NCBI GenBank assembly: GCA_019245755.1
Contig: JAFARC010000047.1
Location: 1-50,171 of the forward strand
Direction of reading: 5' to 3'
DNA length: 50,171 nt
Source: Mycobacteriaceae bacterium
Lineage (GTDB): Bacteria; Actinomycetota; Actinomycetes; Mycobacteriales; Mycobacteriaceae
The position numbers were made by a program, and so were the translations under genes. Below the pieces are notes generated by a model that did no database searches, had not been told where the DNA came from, and saw only the letters and a program-made list of their open reading frames with translations. Shown here piece by piece: positions 24,783 to 33,323 of the stretch (position 1 is its first letter; each line of letters begins with the position of its first letter).

Positions 24783-25736
24783 ATGGCCCGCACCGCGCTC
24801 GACGCCACCCCTCCCGACCTCTCCGGCAAGCTCGCGGTCGTGACCGGCGCCAACAGCGGGCTGGGGCTGGGCCTGGCCACCCGGTTGGCGGCCGCCGGCG
24901 CCGACGTCACCATGGCTGTCCGCAACCAGGCCAAGGGCGAGGCCGCCGCCACGGAGATCAGGGCGAAGGTGCCCGACGCCAAGCTCACACTCAGGCGGCT
25001 CGACCTGGCGTCGCTCGCCAGCGTCGCGGCGCTCGGTGCCGAGCTGAACGCCGAAGGCCGACCGATCGACATCCTGGTCAACAATGCGGGCATCATGCAG
25101 ACGCCCCGGCGCGAGACCACCGAGGACGGGTTCGAGCTGCAGTTCGGCTGCAATCACCTGGGACACTTCGCGCTGACCGGCCACCTGCTGCCGCTGCTGC
25201 GCGCGGCCAAGAATGCGCGGGTCACGTCGCTGAGCAGCATCGCCAGCAGGTTCGGCAGCATCAACTTCGACGATCCGCAGTGGGAGAAGTCCTACAGCGC
25301 CGGCGGCGCCTACAACCAGTCGAAGTCCGCGACGTTGATGTTCGCCATCGAACTGGACCGCCGCAGCCGCGAAGCTGGCTGGGGCATCGTGTCCAACGCC
25401 GCGCATCCCGGCCTGACCAAGACCAACCTGCAGATCAGTGGCCCGTCGCACGGGCAGCAGTCGCCCACCGCGCTGGCCCGGTTCTACCAGTTGACCTGGC
25501 GCTATTTTCCTTTCGTGTGGCAAGACGTCGACACCGGCATCCTGCCCGTGCTCTACGCCGCGGCCAGCCCGCACGCCGAGGGGGGCGCGTACTACGGACC
25601 CCGGGGTGTGGGCGAGCTCATGGGTCGCCCGACCGTGGCGAGGATTCCCAAGCGCGCCCGCAACGAGACCGACAACCGGCGGCTGTGGGAGCTCTCCGAG
25701 CGGCTCACCGGCGTCGGCTATCCGACACCGAGCTGA
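24783..25736 (+). CDS. Short-chain dehydrogenase/reductase (Rv2263-like)
   Basis: A 317-residue NAD(P)-dependent oxidoreductase close to the retinol-dehydrogenase/protochlorophyllide-reductase-like SDR group. Cofactor binding is TGANSGLG at residues 21-28, followed by [10 protein letters not shown]. The active site is SSIAS and Tyr177-Asn-Gln-Ser-Lys181. The tail [31 protein letters not shown] is shared with mycobacterial relatives. The substrate is unknown. ATG 24783 is preceded by CAGGAGTGAG. It lies 80 bases after the duplicated region and may be controlled by the doubled palindrome in front of it. Confidence 0.92.
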   Translation: MARTALDATPPDLSGKLAVVTGANSGLGLGLATRLAAAGADVTMAVRNQAKGEAAATEIRAKVPDAKLTLRRLDLASLASVAALGAELNAEGRPIDILVNNAGIMQTPRRETTEDGFELQFGCNHLGHFALTGHLLPLLRAAKNARVTSLSSIASRFGSINFDDPQWEKSYSAGGAYNQSKSATLMFAIELDRRSREAGWGIVSNAAHPGLTKTNLQISGPSHGQQSPTALARFYQLTWRYFPFVWQDVDTGILPVLYAAASPHAEGGAYYGPRGVGELMGRPTVARIPKRARNETDNRRLWELSERLTGVGYPTPS

Positions 25737-25778
25737 GAGCGCAGTCGGCCATGAACACGCACGCTCAGGACTACTGTC

Positions 25779-26018
25779 ATGTCGTCGAACACCGGTGAAG
25801 CCGGGCCCTCGGCCCGGCGGTCCGGCCGAATCCCGTTCCGCTACTGGGTGGTCTTCGTTCTCGCGGCGCTGGCCGCGATCTTCATCGTGCAGAACACCGG
25901 CCGCCATCAGGTCCACCTGCTGTGGGTGACCGTCGAGTCGCGGACATGGCTGATGTTGACGGTGATCTTCGTGGCGGGCGTGCTGGTCGGCCTGCTGCTG
26001 CGGCGCCGACGACGGTGA
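25779..26018 (+). CDS. LapA-domain (DUF1049) small membrane protein
   Basis: A 79-residue protein with two hydrophobic helices: YWVVFVLAALAAIFIVQN (about residues 22-39) and WLMLTVIFVAGVLVGLLL (about 57-74), ending in RRRRR. The block FIVQNTGRHQVHLLWVTV between them is the lipopolysaccharide-assembly-protein A signature (NxxxVxLxxL/F). Related proteins help in envelope lipid assembly in other bacteria; a role here is not shown. The stop overlaps the next gene start as GTGA at 26015. Confidence 0.8.
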   Translation: MSSNTGEAGPSARRSGRIPFRYWVVFVLAALAAIFIVQNTGRHQVHLLWVTVESRTWLMLTVIFVAGVLVGLLLRRRRR

Positions 26019-27103
26019 CCGCCGAACCGACCCCCGCCCGGCCGGCACCGATCGAATCCGGCGCGGCGTATAGCCGTGCCTCCGGGGCGCAGGCGGCCGG
26101 ACTCATGCCGGCGGTCGAGCTGTTCGAGCACTCGGCCGCAGATGTCGAGCTGCCCCATCCGCCGCAGTCGATCGTCATCGCCGACTATGGTGCATCCCCG
26201 GGCCACAACTCGCTGCTGCCGATCGGCGTCGCGATCGCAGCCCTGCGCAAGCGCGCCGAAGCCGGCCGGGCGATCTTTGTTGTGCACACCGACGTTGCGG
26301 AGAACGACTACATGTCGCTGTTCCGGATGCTGGCCGATGACCCGCACAGTTACCTCCGCGACGACCCTGCGACTTTCAGCGCGGCCATCGGTCGGTCCTT
26401 CTATCAGCAGATCCTGCCGTCGAACAGCGTGACGCTGGGCTGGAGCTCCTGGGCGGTGCAGTGGCTCAGCCGGGTGCCCGGCCCGGTCCCCGATCACGTG
26501 CAGGTGTGCTACAGCCGGGACACCGAAGCGCGTTCCGCATATGCCCGGCTGGCCGCTGCCGACTGGATCGCTTTCCTGACAGCCAGGAGCCGTGAGCTGG
26601 TGCCCGGCGGGCATCTGGTGGTGCTGACGATGGCGCTCGACGACGGCGATTTCGGTTTCCGCCCGTTGCTGGAGTACATCGCCGCCGAACTCGACGAAAT
26701 GGTCCGGGAGGGCGTGATCACCGGCGGCGAATCCCGCCGGATGACGATCCCGACGGTAGGCCGCAGCGAGGCGGACCTGACCCTGCCGTTCGCGCCGAAG
26801 AACCGGTTCTCGGGTCTGACGATCGAGGAGCTCGAGGTGTTCGTCGCCGAGGATCCGTATTGGACGAGGTATGAGAAGGACCGCGACGCAGAGTCTTTCG
26901 CGGCCGGGTGGACGGTGTTCGGGCGGGCGTCGGTGTTTCCGACGTTGGCGACATCCCTCGAGGGCGGACGCGACGACCCCCGAACCGGGCCGTTCGTTGA
27001 TCGGCTGTCGGCGGGAGTGCAGGCCAGACTGGCCGCCGCGCCGGAGCCGTTTCGCATCCCGCTGGCGAAGTTGCTTGTGGTCAAGCAGAGTTGGCCGCGC
27101 TGA
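26015..27103 (+). CDS. SABATH-type SAM-dependent carboxyl methyltransferase
   Basis: A 362-residue protein whose layout matches plant salicylate/jasmonate methyltransferases (Methyltransf_7). The SAM-binding start is SIVIADYGASPGHNSLLPI, comparable with the plant IADLGCSSGPNT block. GWSSWAVQWLSRVPGPVPDHV equals the SSxxxxWLSxxP block. Next is ARLAAADWIAFLTARSRELVPGG-HLVVL, the F-L-x-x-R-x-x-E-L-x-x-G-G pattern. Length is in the usual 350-380 range. A mycobacterial fatty-acid O-methyltransferase with this fold has been described in M. marinum, so a fatty-acid or related carboxylate is the best guess for substrate. The start is GTG 26015 overlapping the LapA-like stop; a longer frame (25922) would run deep into that gene. 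Confidence 0.8.
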   Translation: MTAEPTPARPAPIESGAAYSRASGAQAAGLMPAVELFEHSAADVELPHPPQSIVIADYGASPGHNSLLPIGVAIAALRKRAEAGRAIFVVHTDVAENDYMSLFRMLADDPHSYLRDDPATFSAAIGRSFYQQILPSNSVTLGWSSWAVQWLSRVPGPVPDHVQVCYSRDTEARSAYARLAAADWIAFLTARSRELVPGGHLVVLTMALDDGDFGFRPLLEYIAAELDEMVREGVITGGESRRMTIPTVGRSEADLTLPFAPKNRFSGLTIEELEVFVAEDPYWTRYEKDRDAESFAAGWTVFGRASVFPTLATSLEGGRDDPRTGPFVDRLSAGVQARLAAAPEPFRIPLAKLLVVKQSWPR

Positions 27104-27168
27104 CTCGGGCCGCGGTTGCGTTCAGCACCGCTCCCTCAGGCGCCTAACACTTTCCGCTTCTCGCCTGC

Positions 27169-29124
27169 CTACTGCCCACCCGGCCCGGGCACCAGCGGCG
27201 GCAACCCGGGAATGGTCGGGATCGGTGGAATGGGCGGGATGAACCGCGGACGGTAGGTCTGGATCGGTGTCGGGCTCTCGGTGACCGGCGCCGGCGTGTC
27301 CATGCTCGGCGGGGACGGCGCGGCAGACGGCGCCACCGGCGGCGACGAGTCCGTGCTGCTGACCACGGAAGGCGCAACCGAAGGCGGCGGTGCGGACGCC
27401 GGCGGTGGCGCAACGTCCCCCGAGTCGGGGGCCTGCACCGCCTGTGTGGCCGGCGGCGGCACGGCCACCACCGTTTGCGGCGCCGGCTGCTGACCGACCT
27501 GCTGACCCGCCGGTTGCTGACCCGCCGGTTGCTGACCCGCGCCGGAATCGGCCGAACTACCCGGCGCCACCGCAGCCGGACTCTGCACCGCAGCCGGATT
27601 CTGCACCGCCGCCGGCACGGTGCTGCTGGGCGCGAGCGGGGTGGTCGACGACGCCGGGCCTGGGTTGTGGCGCAGCGCGACCATCGCCGCGGTCGCCACC
27701 AGCAGGACCGCCAACAGCGCGGCGCCCGCCAGGGCCGTCGGGCGGCGGTACCACTGCGCCGCGGCAGTCCCGGCGGCCGCGGTCGAGCCGCCGTCCACAA
27801 CGTCTGGACCCTCGAACCGCAACTGCGGGCGCGCGCTGGCCGCCCCGGGGTCGCCGTACTGCGAATCCACCGGCGCCGCGACCGGCGGCAGGTCTGGCGC
27901 CTCCGACCAGGCCAGCGCGCCGAACATGCTCGACTGAGGCCCCGCGTCGCCGACCGCCCCACCAGCGAACCCGCCCGTCGCCCCACCAGCGAACCCGCTG
28001 GCAACCGCCGCGCCAGCGACCGCCCCGGCAGCCACCGCCGCGGGCGCCATGGCGGTCGCCCGCTCGTCGGCAGGTCCGCGTGCCGCCAGCAGCGCCGCCC
28101 CACCGGCCGCGACCAGGTCCGCCCGCGGCACCGTGATCACCGGCACCCGAAAGTGCTGCGACAGCGTCGTGGTGATCGCCGGGATGTTGGCGCCCCCTCC
28201 GACTGACGCCACGGCGACGAGGTCACCGATTGCGAACCGGTCGAGCGTGTCCTGCAGCACCCCGACGAAATCGGTTAACGCCGGGCCGATCTCGTCGTCG
28301 AGTTCGTTGCGGGTCAGCCGGACGTCACCGCGGAATCCCGGCACGTCGACGGCCAGTGGCGTGACCGTGCTGCCCGACAGGCGTTCCTTCGCTGTTCTGC
28401 ACTGCCGACGCAGCCGGTTCAGCGATCGCAGGGCCGACGTTCCGGACACGTCGACGGCGCCCGCGGTCGACAGGTCGGCGATGACGTGTTTGAGCAGCGC
28501 CTGGTCGATCAGGTCGCCGGAGAAGTCCGCGTGGCGCACTGAAGGGCCGATCGGCCGGTAGCCCGCGGAGGCATCCAGCAGCGTCACGCTGGTGCCGGTG
28601 CCGCCGAAGTCGCACAGCGCGATGACGCCCGCCGCAACCCCCGGGTCGTTCTGCAGTGCGGTGATCGCCGCGGTCGCGTCCGAGACCACAGTGACCGGCC
28701 CAAGCCCGAGCCGCCCGAGCCGGTCGCCCAGCGCCGACCGCAGCGCGTCGACGGCACTGGGACGCCAGTGCGCCGGATGGGTGACGACCACCGACCCCAC
28801 CGACCCCGCCGGGCCCGCCGAACCAGCGGACCCCACAGCGGACAACAGCGAAGCCACCGCATCGCACACCAACACCTCGCCGCGGTGCACCGACCCGTCC
28901 GCGGCGACCAGTCCGACCGGGTCGCCGACCCGCCCGACGAAGTCGGTGATCACGAGTCCCCGCTCGTTGATCGCCGGGTTCTCCAACGGCAGGCCGAGCT
29001 CGGCCGCCCGGTGCCGGTAGAGCGTCAGCACCGACTGCCGCGTCACCGCCGGACGTCCCAGCGAAACGCCCGTGCACCGGCTGGCCCCGAGGGACAGCCC
29101 GATCGCCTCCGCCATGTCTCCCAT
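27169..29124 (-). CDS. Hsp70-like ATPase with transmembrane segment and Pro-rich tail (Rv2264c-like)
   Basis: About 651 residues from ATG 29124 (ATG 29115 is equally possible). Residues 1-350 or so form an actin/Hsp70-type nucleotide-binding domain: AIGLSLGASRCTGVSLG, VVVTHPAHW, VVSDATAAITAL, ALCDFGGTGTSVTLLD and VASVGGGANIPAI, ending VAAGGAALLA. It has no substrate-binding domain. A Gly/Ala-rich linker follows, then one membrane helix (ALAGAALLAVLLVATAAMVAL), so the tail would be outside. That tail is Pro/Ala/Ser/Thr-rich, has QQPAG repeats, and ends PPIPPIPTIPGLPPLVPGPGGQ. The function is unknown; the architecture resembles a cytoplasmic ATP sensor tied to an envelope anchor. A repeat array lies directly upstream of the start. 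Confidence 0.85.
   Translation of the reverse strand: MGDMAEAIGLSLGASRCTGVSLGRPAVTRQSVLTLYRHRAAELGLPLENPAINERGLVITDFVGRVGDPVGLVAADGSVHRGEVLVCDAVASLLSAVGSAGSAGPAGSVGSVVVTHPAHWRPSAVDALRSALGDRLGRLGLGPVTVVSDATAAITALQNDPGVAAGVIALCDFGGTGTSVTLLDASAGYRPIGPSVRHADFSGDLIDQALLKHVIADLSTAGAVDVSGTSALRSLNRLRRQCRTAKERLSGSTVTPLAVDVPGFRGDVRLTRNELDDEIGPALTDFVGVLQDTLDRFAIGDLVAVASVGGGANIPAITTTLSQHFRVPVITVPRADLVAAGGAALLAARGPADERATAMAPAAVAAGAVAGAAVASGFAGGATGGFAGGAVGDAGPQSSMFGALAWSEAPDLPPVAAPVDSQYGDPGAASARPQLRFEGPDVVDGGSTAAAGTAAAQWYRRPTALAGAALLAVLLVATAAMVALRHNPGPASSTTPLAPSSTVPAAVQNPAAVQSPAAVAPGSSADSGAGQQPAGQQPAGQQVGQQPAPQTVVAVPPPATQAVQAPDSGDVAPPPASAPPPSVAPSVVSSTDSSPPVAPSAAPSPPSMDTPAPVTESPTPIQTYRPRFIPPIPPIPTIPGLPPLVPGPGGQ
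27501..27540. repeat. 15-bp tandem repeats coding for QQPAG
   Basis: GCTGACCCGCCGGTT occurs at 27501-27515 and 27516-27530, with a partial copy to 27540. It encodes the QQPAG units of the Pro-rich tail on the minus strand. A separate 18-bp repeat at 27569-27604 encodes N/S-P-A-A-V-Q units. Confidence 0.85.
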
Positions 29125-29131
29125 CCAGACG

Positions 29132-29223
29132 CCGACCGCCTTAACGAAGCCGACCGCCTTACCCAAGCCGCACGCCGTCACCGACGCCGCACGCGTCACC
29201 GACGCCGCACGCCGTCACCGACG
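29132..29223. repeat. Five-unit 18/19-bp minisatellite upstream of the Hsp70-like gene
   Basis: Units start at 29132, 29150, 29168, 29187 and 29205; the first two read CCGACCGCCTT plus seven bases, the last three CCGCACGCCGTCACCGACG or one base shorter. It ends eight bases from the start at 29124, so the ribosome-binding site and promoter must lie in or beyond it. Confidence 0.85.
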
Positions 29224-29303
29224 CGGGCCCCAACGCCCCCCGTGCCCCTCGACGAAGCGAAGCCTACTAACAAACCCGATCCCAGACGACCCGCGAAACC
29301 CGT

Positions 29304-30377
29304 TCAGCGAATCGTCCCGGCCCCCGGGATCAGCGGCAGATCGAGCGCCGTCACCCAACCCGGCGCCAACGCGTTGACCGCGGGAACCGCGTTGAGAGCA
29401 CGCATTCCGGTGGCCAGGCACCCCGCCGCGGCGGCGTCGCGGCCGGATCCGTCGGTGAACCGAAAAGCCGTTTCTTGGAAGATGCTTGGAGTTCCCTCAA
29501 TATCGACCCGGTACACGTCGTCTTGGTTCCCCGAGGACCAGTCCGGCGCGGCGTCGTGCCCGATCCGGTTGACGTGCTCGAGCTGGATGCGGGTCTCGCC
29601 GCGGTAGACGCCGTTGATGGTGAACCGGACCGCAGCAACGTGGCCGGGTGGGATGACGCCCTTGGCGGTCTTGCGCTCCACCGGCGTCATCCACTTGTCC
29701 CAGGTGGTAGTGATCTCGTCGAGCATGATGCCGGCCGCGTGCGCGATCATCGGCACGGTGGCCCCCCAAGCGAACACCAGCACATCAGAGTTTTCCAGCA
29801 TCGGCCGAAACTCCGCCGGCCTGCCGATGCCCATTTCGTTCTCGTAGTCGCCCTCGTAGTTGGTGTAGTCCAGCAGCTCGCAGGCCCGCACCTTGCGGAC
29901 CTCGGCGCAGACGCCCATCAGGGTCATCGGGAACAGGTCGTTGGCGAAACCGGGGTCGATCCCGGTGGTGAAGCACGACGATTCGCCGAGCTCGCAGGCC
30001 TCGGTGATGGGCACGATCCAGTTGGGTGGGTTCAGGTGCATGGTCGGCCATACCCACGGGGTCATGGCGGTCGAACAGACGTCGATGCCGGCCCGCAGAA
30101 ACCGGGTCATCAACGCGATGTTGTCGTCGGCATGAGCGGCGGTCGGGCCGTAATGCACCAGCGCGTCCGGTCGAAGGGCAATCAACTTCTCGACGTCATC
30201 GGTGGCGACGACCCCCAGCTGCCGGCCCAGCCCGCAGATCTCGCCGATGTCGCGGCCCACTTTCAGCGGATTGCTCACGCCGACGCCGACCAGGTCGAAC
30301 AGCGGGTGCTTGACCACCTCGGGGATCACCATCTTGCCGACGAAGCCGGTGCCCCAGACCACGATCCGCTTAGTCAT
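29304..30377 (-). CDS. Dihydrodipicolinate-reductase-like NAD(P)-binding oxidoreductase
   Basis: A 357-residue protein with an N-terminal Rossmann domain (IVVWGTGFVGKMVIPEVVKHP, residues 4-24) and a C-terminal catalytic domain including ESSCFTTGIDPGFANDLFPM and CELLDYTNYEGDYENEMGIG. This matches the DapB-like family that includes 2,4-diaminopentanoate dehydrogenase and several uncharacterised mycobacterial members. Lysine synthesis DapB is shorter and different, so this is not dapB. The ATG at 30377 is preceded by AAGGGTGG. It is divergent from cyp124, sharing a 90-base promoter region, which hints that both act on the same lipid or sterol-derived compound; that is inference. Confidence 0.82.
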   Translation of the reverse strand: MTKRIVVWGTGFVGKMVIPEVVKHPLFDLVGVGVSNPLKVGRDIGEICGLGRQLGVVATDDVEKLIALRPDALVHYGPTAAHADDNIALMTRFLRAGIDVCSTAMTPWVWPTMHLNPPNWIVPITEACELGESSCFTTGIDPGFANDLFPMTLMGVCAEVRKVRACELLDYTNYEGDYENEMGIGRPAEFRPMLENSDVLVFAWGATVPMIAHAAGIMLDEITTTWDKWMTPVERKTAKGVIPPGHVAAVRFTINGVYRGETRIQLEHVNRIGHDAAPDWSSGNQDDVYRVDIEGTPSIFQETAFRFTDGSGRDAAAAGCLATGMRALNAVPAVNALAPGWVTALDLPLIPGAGTIR

Positions 30378-30467
30378 CTGCCACCCTTTCCGCGTCCGGC
30401 TTCACATTAAGGCGTCGACGGTTAGGCTCGCGGATAGTTACTCCCTCAATGAAGTGGGGTGTTCTGG

Positions 30468-31757
30468 ATGGGCATTGCGACGCGCGTCAATGGTGCGGCT
30501 CCCCCCAACGTGCCGCTCGCCGAAATAGACCTGGGCTCATGGGATTTCTGGGAGCAGGACGACGACTTCCGCGACGGGGCGTTCGCGACGCTGCGCCGCG
30601 AGGCGCCGATCGCGTTCTTCCCCGAGGCCGAGCAGCCCGGCTTCGAGCTTGGCCCCGGGCACTGGGCGCTCGCCAGGTTCGACGACGTGCACTACGCGAG
30701 TCGGCATCCGCAGATCTTCAGCAGCTATCCCAACATCACGATCAACAACCAGCCGCCCGAGGTCGCCGAGTTCTTCGGGTCGATGATCGCCCTGGACGAC
30801 CCGCGCCACCTGCGGCTGCGCAACATCGTGAGCCGGGCGTTCACCCCAAAAGTGGTGGCGCGCACCGAGGCGTCGGTGCGCGATCGGGCCCGGCGGCTGG
30901 TGGACGCACTGATCGCCAACCACCCCGACGGCAAGGCCGAGGTGGTCGCCGAGCTGGCCGGGCCGCTGCCGTTGCAGGTCATCTGCGACATGATGGGCCT
31001 TCCGGAGGACGACCATCAGCAAATCTTCCACTGGACCAACGTGATCCTGGGCTTCGGCGATCCAGACTTGGCCACCGACTTCGAGGAGTTCACGAAGGTG
31101 TCGATGGACTTCGGCGGCTACGCGATGGCGCTGGCCGAGGACCGGCGCAGCAACCCGCACGAGGACCTGACCACCAGCCTGGTGCAGGCCGAGGTGGACG
31201 GCGAGAAGCTGACGTCCAACGAGATCGCGTCGTTTTTTATGCTGCTGCTGATCGCCGGTAACGAGACGACCCGCAACGCGATCAGCCACGGCGTGCTGGC
31301 GCTGACCCGCTACCCCGACGAACGCCGAAAATGGTGGGCGCACTTCGACGGCCTGTCACACCCGGCGGTCGAGGAGATCGTGCGTTGGGCCTCGCCGGTC
31401 ATCTACATGCGCCGCACCGTGACCCAGGACATCGAGCTCAGTGGCGTGCGGATGGCCGAGGGCGACAAGGTCACGATGTGGTACTGCTCGGCGAACCGCG
31501 ACGACTCCAAGTTCGCCGACCCGTGGACGTTTGACCTCGCCCGCGACCCGAATCCGCATGTCGGGTTCGGTGGCGGCGGCGCGCACTTCTGCCTCGGCGC
31601 CAACCTGGCCCGCCGGGAAATCTCGGTGGCGTTCGACGAGCTGCACCGCCGGATACCCGGCATCGTCGCGACCGAGGAGCCGTCCCGGCTGCTGTCGTCG
31701 TTCATCCACGGGATCAAGCAGTTGCCGGTGGCGTGGGGAGACGTCCGGCCCGGCTGA
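30468..31757 (+). CDS. cyp124: Cytochrome P450 CYP124
   Basis: A 429-residue soluble P450 matching CYP124 (Rv2266), an omega-hydroxylase of methyl-branched lipids and cholesterol-type substrates in M. tuberculosis. The I-helix oxygen-binding motif is [12 protein letters not shown], the K-helix ExxR is in EEIVRW, and the haem-thiolate loop is [11 protein letters not shown] with Cys375. [22 protein letters not shown] and [20 protein letters not shown] are blocks specific to this subfamily. Start ATG 30468 gives MGIATRVNG; a GTG at 30459 is the alternative. The M. tuberculosis N-terminus is slightly longer. It needs ferredoxin partners not present nearby. Confidence 0.96.
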   Translation: MGIATRVNGAAPPNVPLAEIDLGSWDFWEQDDDFRDGAFATLRREAPIAFFPEAEQPGFELGPGHWALARFDDVHYASRHPQIFSSYPNITINNQPPEVAEFFGSMIALDDPRHLRLRNIVSRAFTPKVVARTEASVRDRARRLVDALIANHPDGKAEVVAELAGPLPLQVICDMMGLPEDDHQQIFHWTNVILGFGDPDLATDFEEFTKVSMDFGGYAMALAEDRRSNPHEDLTTSLVQAEVDGEKLTSNEIASFFMLLLIAGNETTRNAISHGVLALTRYPDERRKWWAHFDGLSHPAVEEIVRWASPVIYMRRTVTQDIELSGVRMAEGDKVTMWYCSANRDDSKFADPWTFDLARDPNPHVGFGGGGAHFCLGANLARREISVAFDELHRRIPGIVATEEPSRLLSSFIHGIKQLPVAWGDVRPG

Positions 31758-31758
31758 C

Positions 31759-32166
31759 TCACATCCCGGGCACGTTCATCCCCGGCTGCGGCCCGACCGG
31801 GGTCGGCGTCACGGTGGTGATGCCGTTGGAGCCGACCGTCGGCGGCCCGGGCTTACCCGGCACAGATTGCGATCCGGGCGGCGGCTGCGCGGCCTTGGTG
31901 CAATTGAGCATCAACGAGACGCGTGCGCTGGGCCACCCCGGCAGCAACTTCTGGCTTTCGACCACGCACTGGCTTTGTGGGACATCGCTACCGACGGAGC
32001 CGCCGAACACCACCTGGTACCCCTGCTGCTTCAGCATGGCGACCGCCTGGCCGTAGGTCTGGCCGGAGACGTCGACCGGACCGGTGCTGCTGGCCTGGCC
32101 CGCGGTGATCAGGGCCATCGAGCCCGCCGCGAGTGTTCCGGCGGCAAAGGCGACAAGCTTCTTCAC
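31759..32166 (-). CDS. Exported PASTA-like protein, function unknown
   Basis: A 135-residue exported protein. The signal peptide is [26 protein letters not shown]. One PASTA-like module follows: [26 protein letters not shown], then a second strand [24 protein letters not shown], with two cysteines that may pair. The C-terminal tail is Pro/Gly-rich. PASTA modules bind peptidoglycan or beta-lactams in kinases and PBPs, but single ones on small secreted mycobacterial proteins have no known job. Start GTG 32166 was chosen because GGAGG lies five bases upstream and it gives a proper signal peptide. It converges on cyp124, ending one base after it. Confidence 0.78.
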   Translation of the reverse strand: MKKLVAFAAGTLAAGSMALITAGQASSTGPVDVSGQTYGQAVAMLKQQGYQVVFGGSVGSDVPQSQCVVESQKLLPGWPSARVSLMLNCTKAAQPPPGSQSVPGKPGPPTVGSNGITTVTPTPVGPQPGMNVPGM

Positions 32167-32403
32167 ACCGACCTCCGTCTCGGTTGCCTGCGCAGGGAAC
32201 ATATCGCAGAAGTCCACGGGCGCGCATATCTGGTATCGCCGCATCCGTCGTGGTCGTTTCAGACAGCCCCGTCCGGTCGCATGTTCATCCGCCGTCGACC
32301 CGAACACTGCTCACCGGCGAGCGCACCCGGGCGTGAGGCGTTTTTAGCGCGGGCGCTATTCGCAGACAACCGGACCGCAATCGGCTGGTTGTTCGCTCGT
32401 GCC

Positions 32404-32778
32404 ATGTCGAGCATCTACGAGCAGATTGGCGGCGCCGAGGCACTCGAAGTCGTCGTCGACGATTTCTATGCGCGGGTTCTCGCCGATGACGAGCTGGCCG
32501 GGTTCTTTTCCGGCACCAACATGTCGAGACTGAAGGGCAAGCAGGTGGAGTTCTTCGCGGCGGCCCTCGGCGGCCCCGGGCCCTACACCGGGGCGCCGAT
32601 GCGCCAGGTTCACCAGGGCCGTGGCATCACGGCCCGCCACTTCAACCTGGTCGCCGGGCATCTCACCGACAGCCTGTGCGCCGCGGGCGTGCCCGGGGCG
32701 ACCGTCGAGCAGATCATCGGTGCGATCGCGCCGCTGGCCGAGGAGATCGTCACGCCAGGCCGGCGTGCATCAGCATGA
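32404..32778 (+). CDS. glbN: Truncated haemoglobin, group I (HbN)
   Basis: A 124-residue 2-on-2 globin matching HbN (Rv1542c). It oxidises nitric oxide to nitrate with bound O2 in M. tuberculosis. Key parts are [44 protein letters not shown], and the proximal histidine, His70, in [11 protein letters not shown] (His81 in the M. tuberculosis numbering). The 11 extra N-terminal residues of M. tuberculosis HbN (the polar pre-A segment) are absent from the ATG start; an in-frame TTG at 32389 would add only WLFARA-type residues. No clear ribosome-binding site. Nothing beside it explains its regulation. Confidence 0.93.
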   Translation: MSSIYEQIGGAEALEVVVDDFYARVLADDELAGFFSGTNMSRLKGKQVEFFAAALGGPGPYTGAPMRQVHQGRGITARHFNLVAGHLTDSLCAAGVPGATVEQIIGAIAPLAEEIVTPGRRASA

Positions 32779-32854
32779 CGCTGCATGCGGAGCACGGGGA
32801 TAGGTCGAAGTAGCGATCTTTGCCCGGCGACCACGGCCGGAACTGTGAATCGGG

Positions 32855-32873
32855 TGGTCTGACCAGGTCAGAC
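32855..32873. promoter_or_regulatory. Perfect palindromes, FadR-type operator-like site
   Basis: GTCTGACC-A-GGTCAGAC (32857-32873) is a perfect 17-bp palindrome. It overlaps TGGTC-T-GACCA (32855-32865), which has the form of operators of FadR-subfamily GntR regulators. It is about 72 bases before the small exported-protein gene at 32945. No regulator of that family is encoded in the window. Confidence 0.5.
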
Positions 32874-32944
32874 GTGGGATCCTTGAGCAGGGCCGCCGCT
32901 CACTGCGTCCGCCCGGGTCTCACCCGATGAAGGGAGGACGTGTG

Positions 32945-33178
32945 ATGCGTGTCCGACTCCGCTATTTGATTGCCGCAGGCACTGTCGCGGCGTTTGTCAC
33001 CGCTCCGGCGGCGGTGGCCGACGACAGCTTCGGCTGCCTGACCGGGCCCAACGGTGAATGCGCCAGCCCAGATAACGCGCAGCTCAACGACTCACCGCCG
33101 CCGGAGGTACAGAATCCAGACGCCGGCGGGTTCTACCAGGGCCCGTACGCGGTGCCATGGGACGAGGGCAGCCACTAG
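32945..33178 (+). CDS. Small exported protein, function unknown
   Basis: A 77-residue protein with a clear signal peptide (MRVRLRYLIAAGTVAAFVTAPAAVA) and a mature region of about 50 residues: DDSFGCLTGPNGECASPDNAQL, with a C-x6-C pair, then NDSPPPEVQNPDAGGFYQGPYA. The end is acidic. GGGAGG upstream supports ATG 32945 (GTG 32942 is adjacent). Similar short, Cys-paired secreted proteins are common in mycobacteria, and the gene at 49863 has a comparable plan. No function is assigned. Confidence 0.75.
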   Translation: MRVRLRYLIAAGTVAAFVTAPAAVADDSFGCLTGPNGECASPDNAQLNDSPPPEVQNPDAGGFYQGPYAVPWDEGSH

Positions 33179-33278
33179 CGTCACCTGCGCCTGCTGACCC
33201 GTATTCGGGTCACGGTTTAGCGACCGCGTTTCGACTGGGCGCCCGCCGGCTCAGACCACTCCCACGTGTTCACCCGCC

Positions 33279-33320
33279 AGAATCAGCCTCGGGGAGAATC
33301 AGCCTCGGGGGAGAATCAGC
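33279..33320. repeat. 16-bp repeats carrying a Shine-Dalgarno-like motif
   Basis: AGAATCAGCCTCGGGG is at 33279-33294 and again at 33295-33310, followed by a partial copy to 33320. The GGGGGAG in the last junction is the likely ribosome-binding site of the hydrolase at 33324. Confidence 0.85.
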
Positions 33321-33323
33321 ACT

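Noticed and set aside
24326..25798. A 490-codon plus-strand frame covering the MBL and SDR genes in another frame
   Set aside because: It is an Arg-rich shadow of two well-supported genes and passes through both duplications only by chance.
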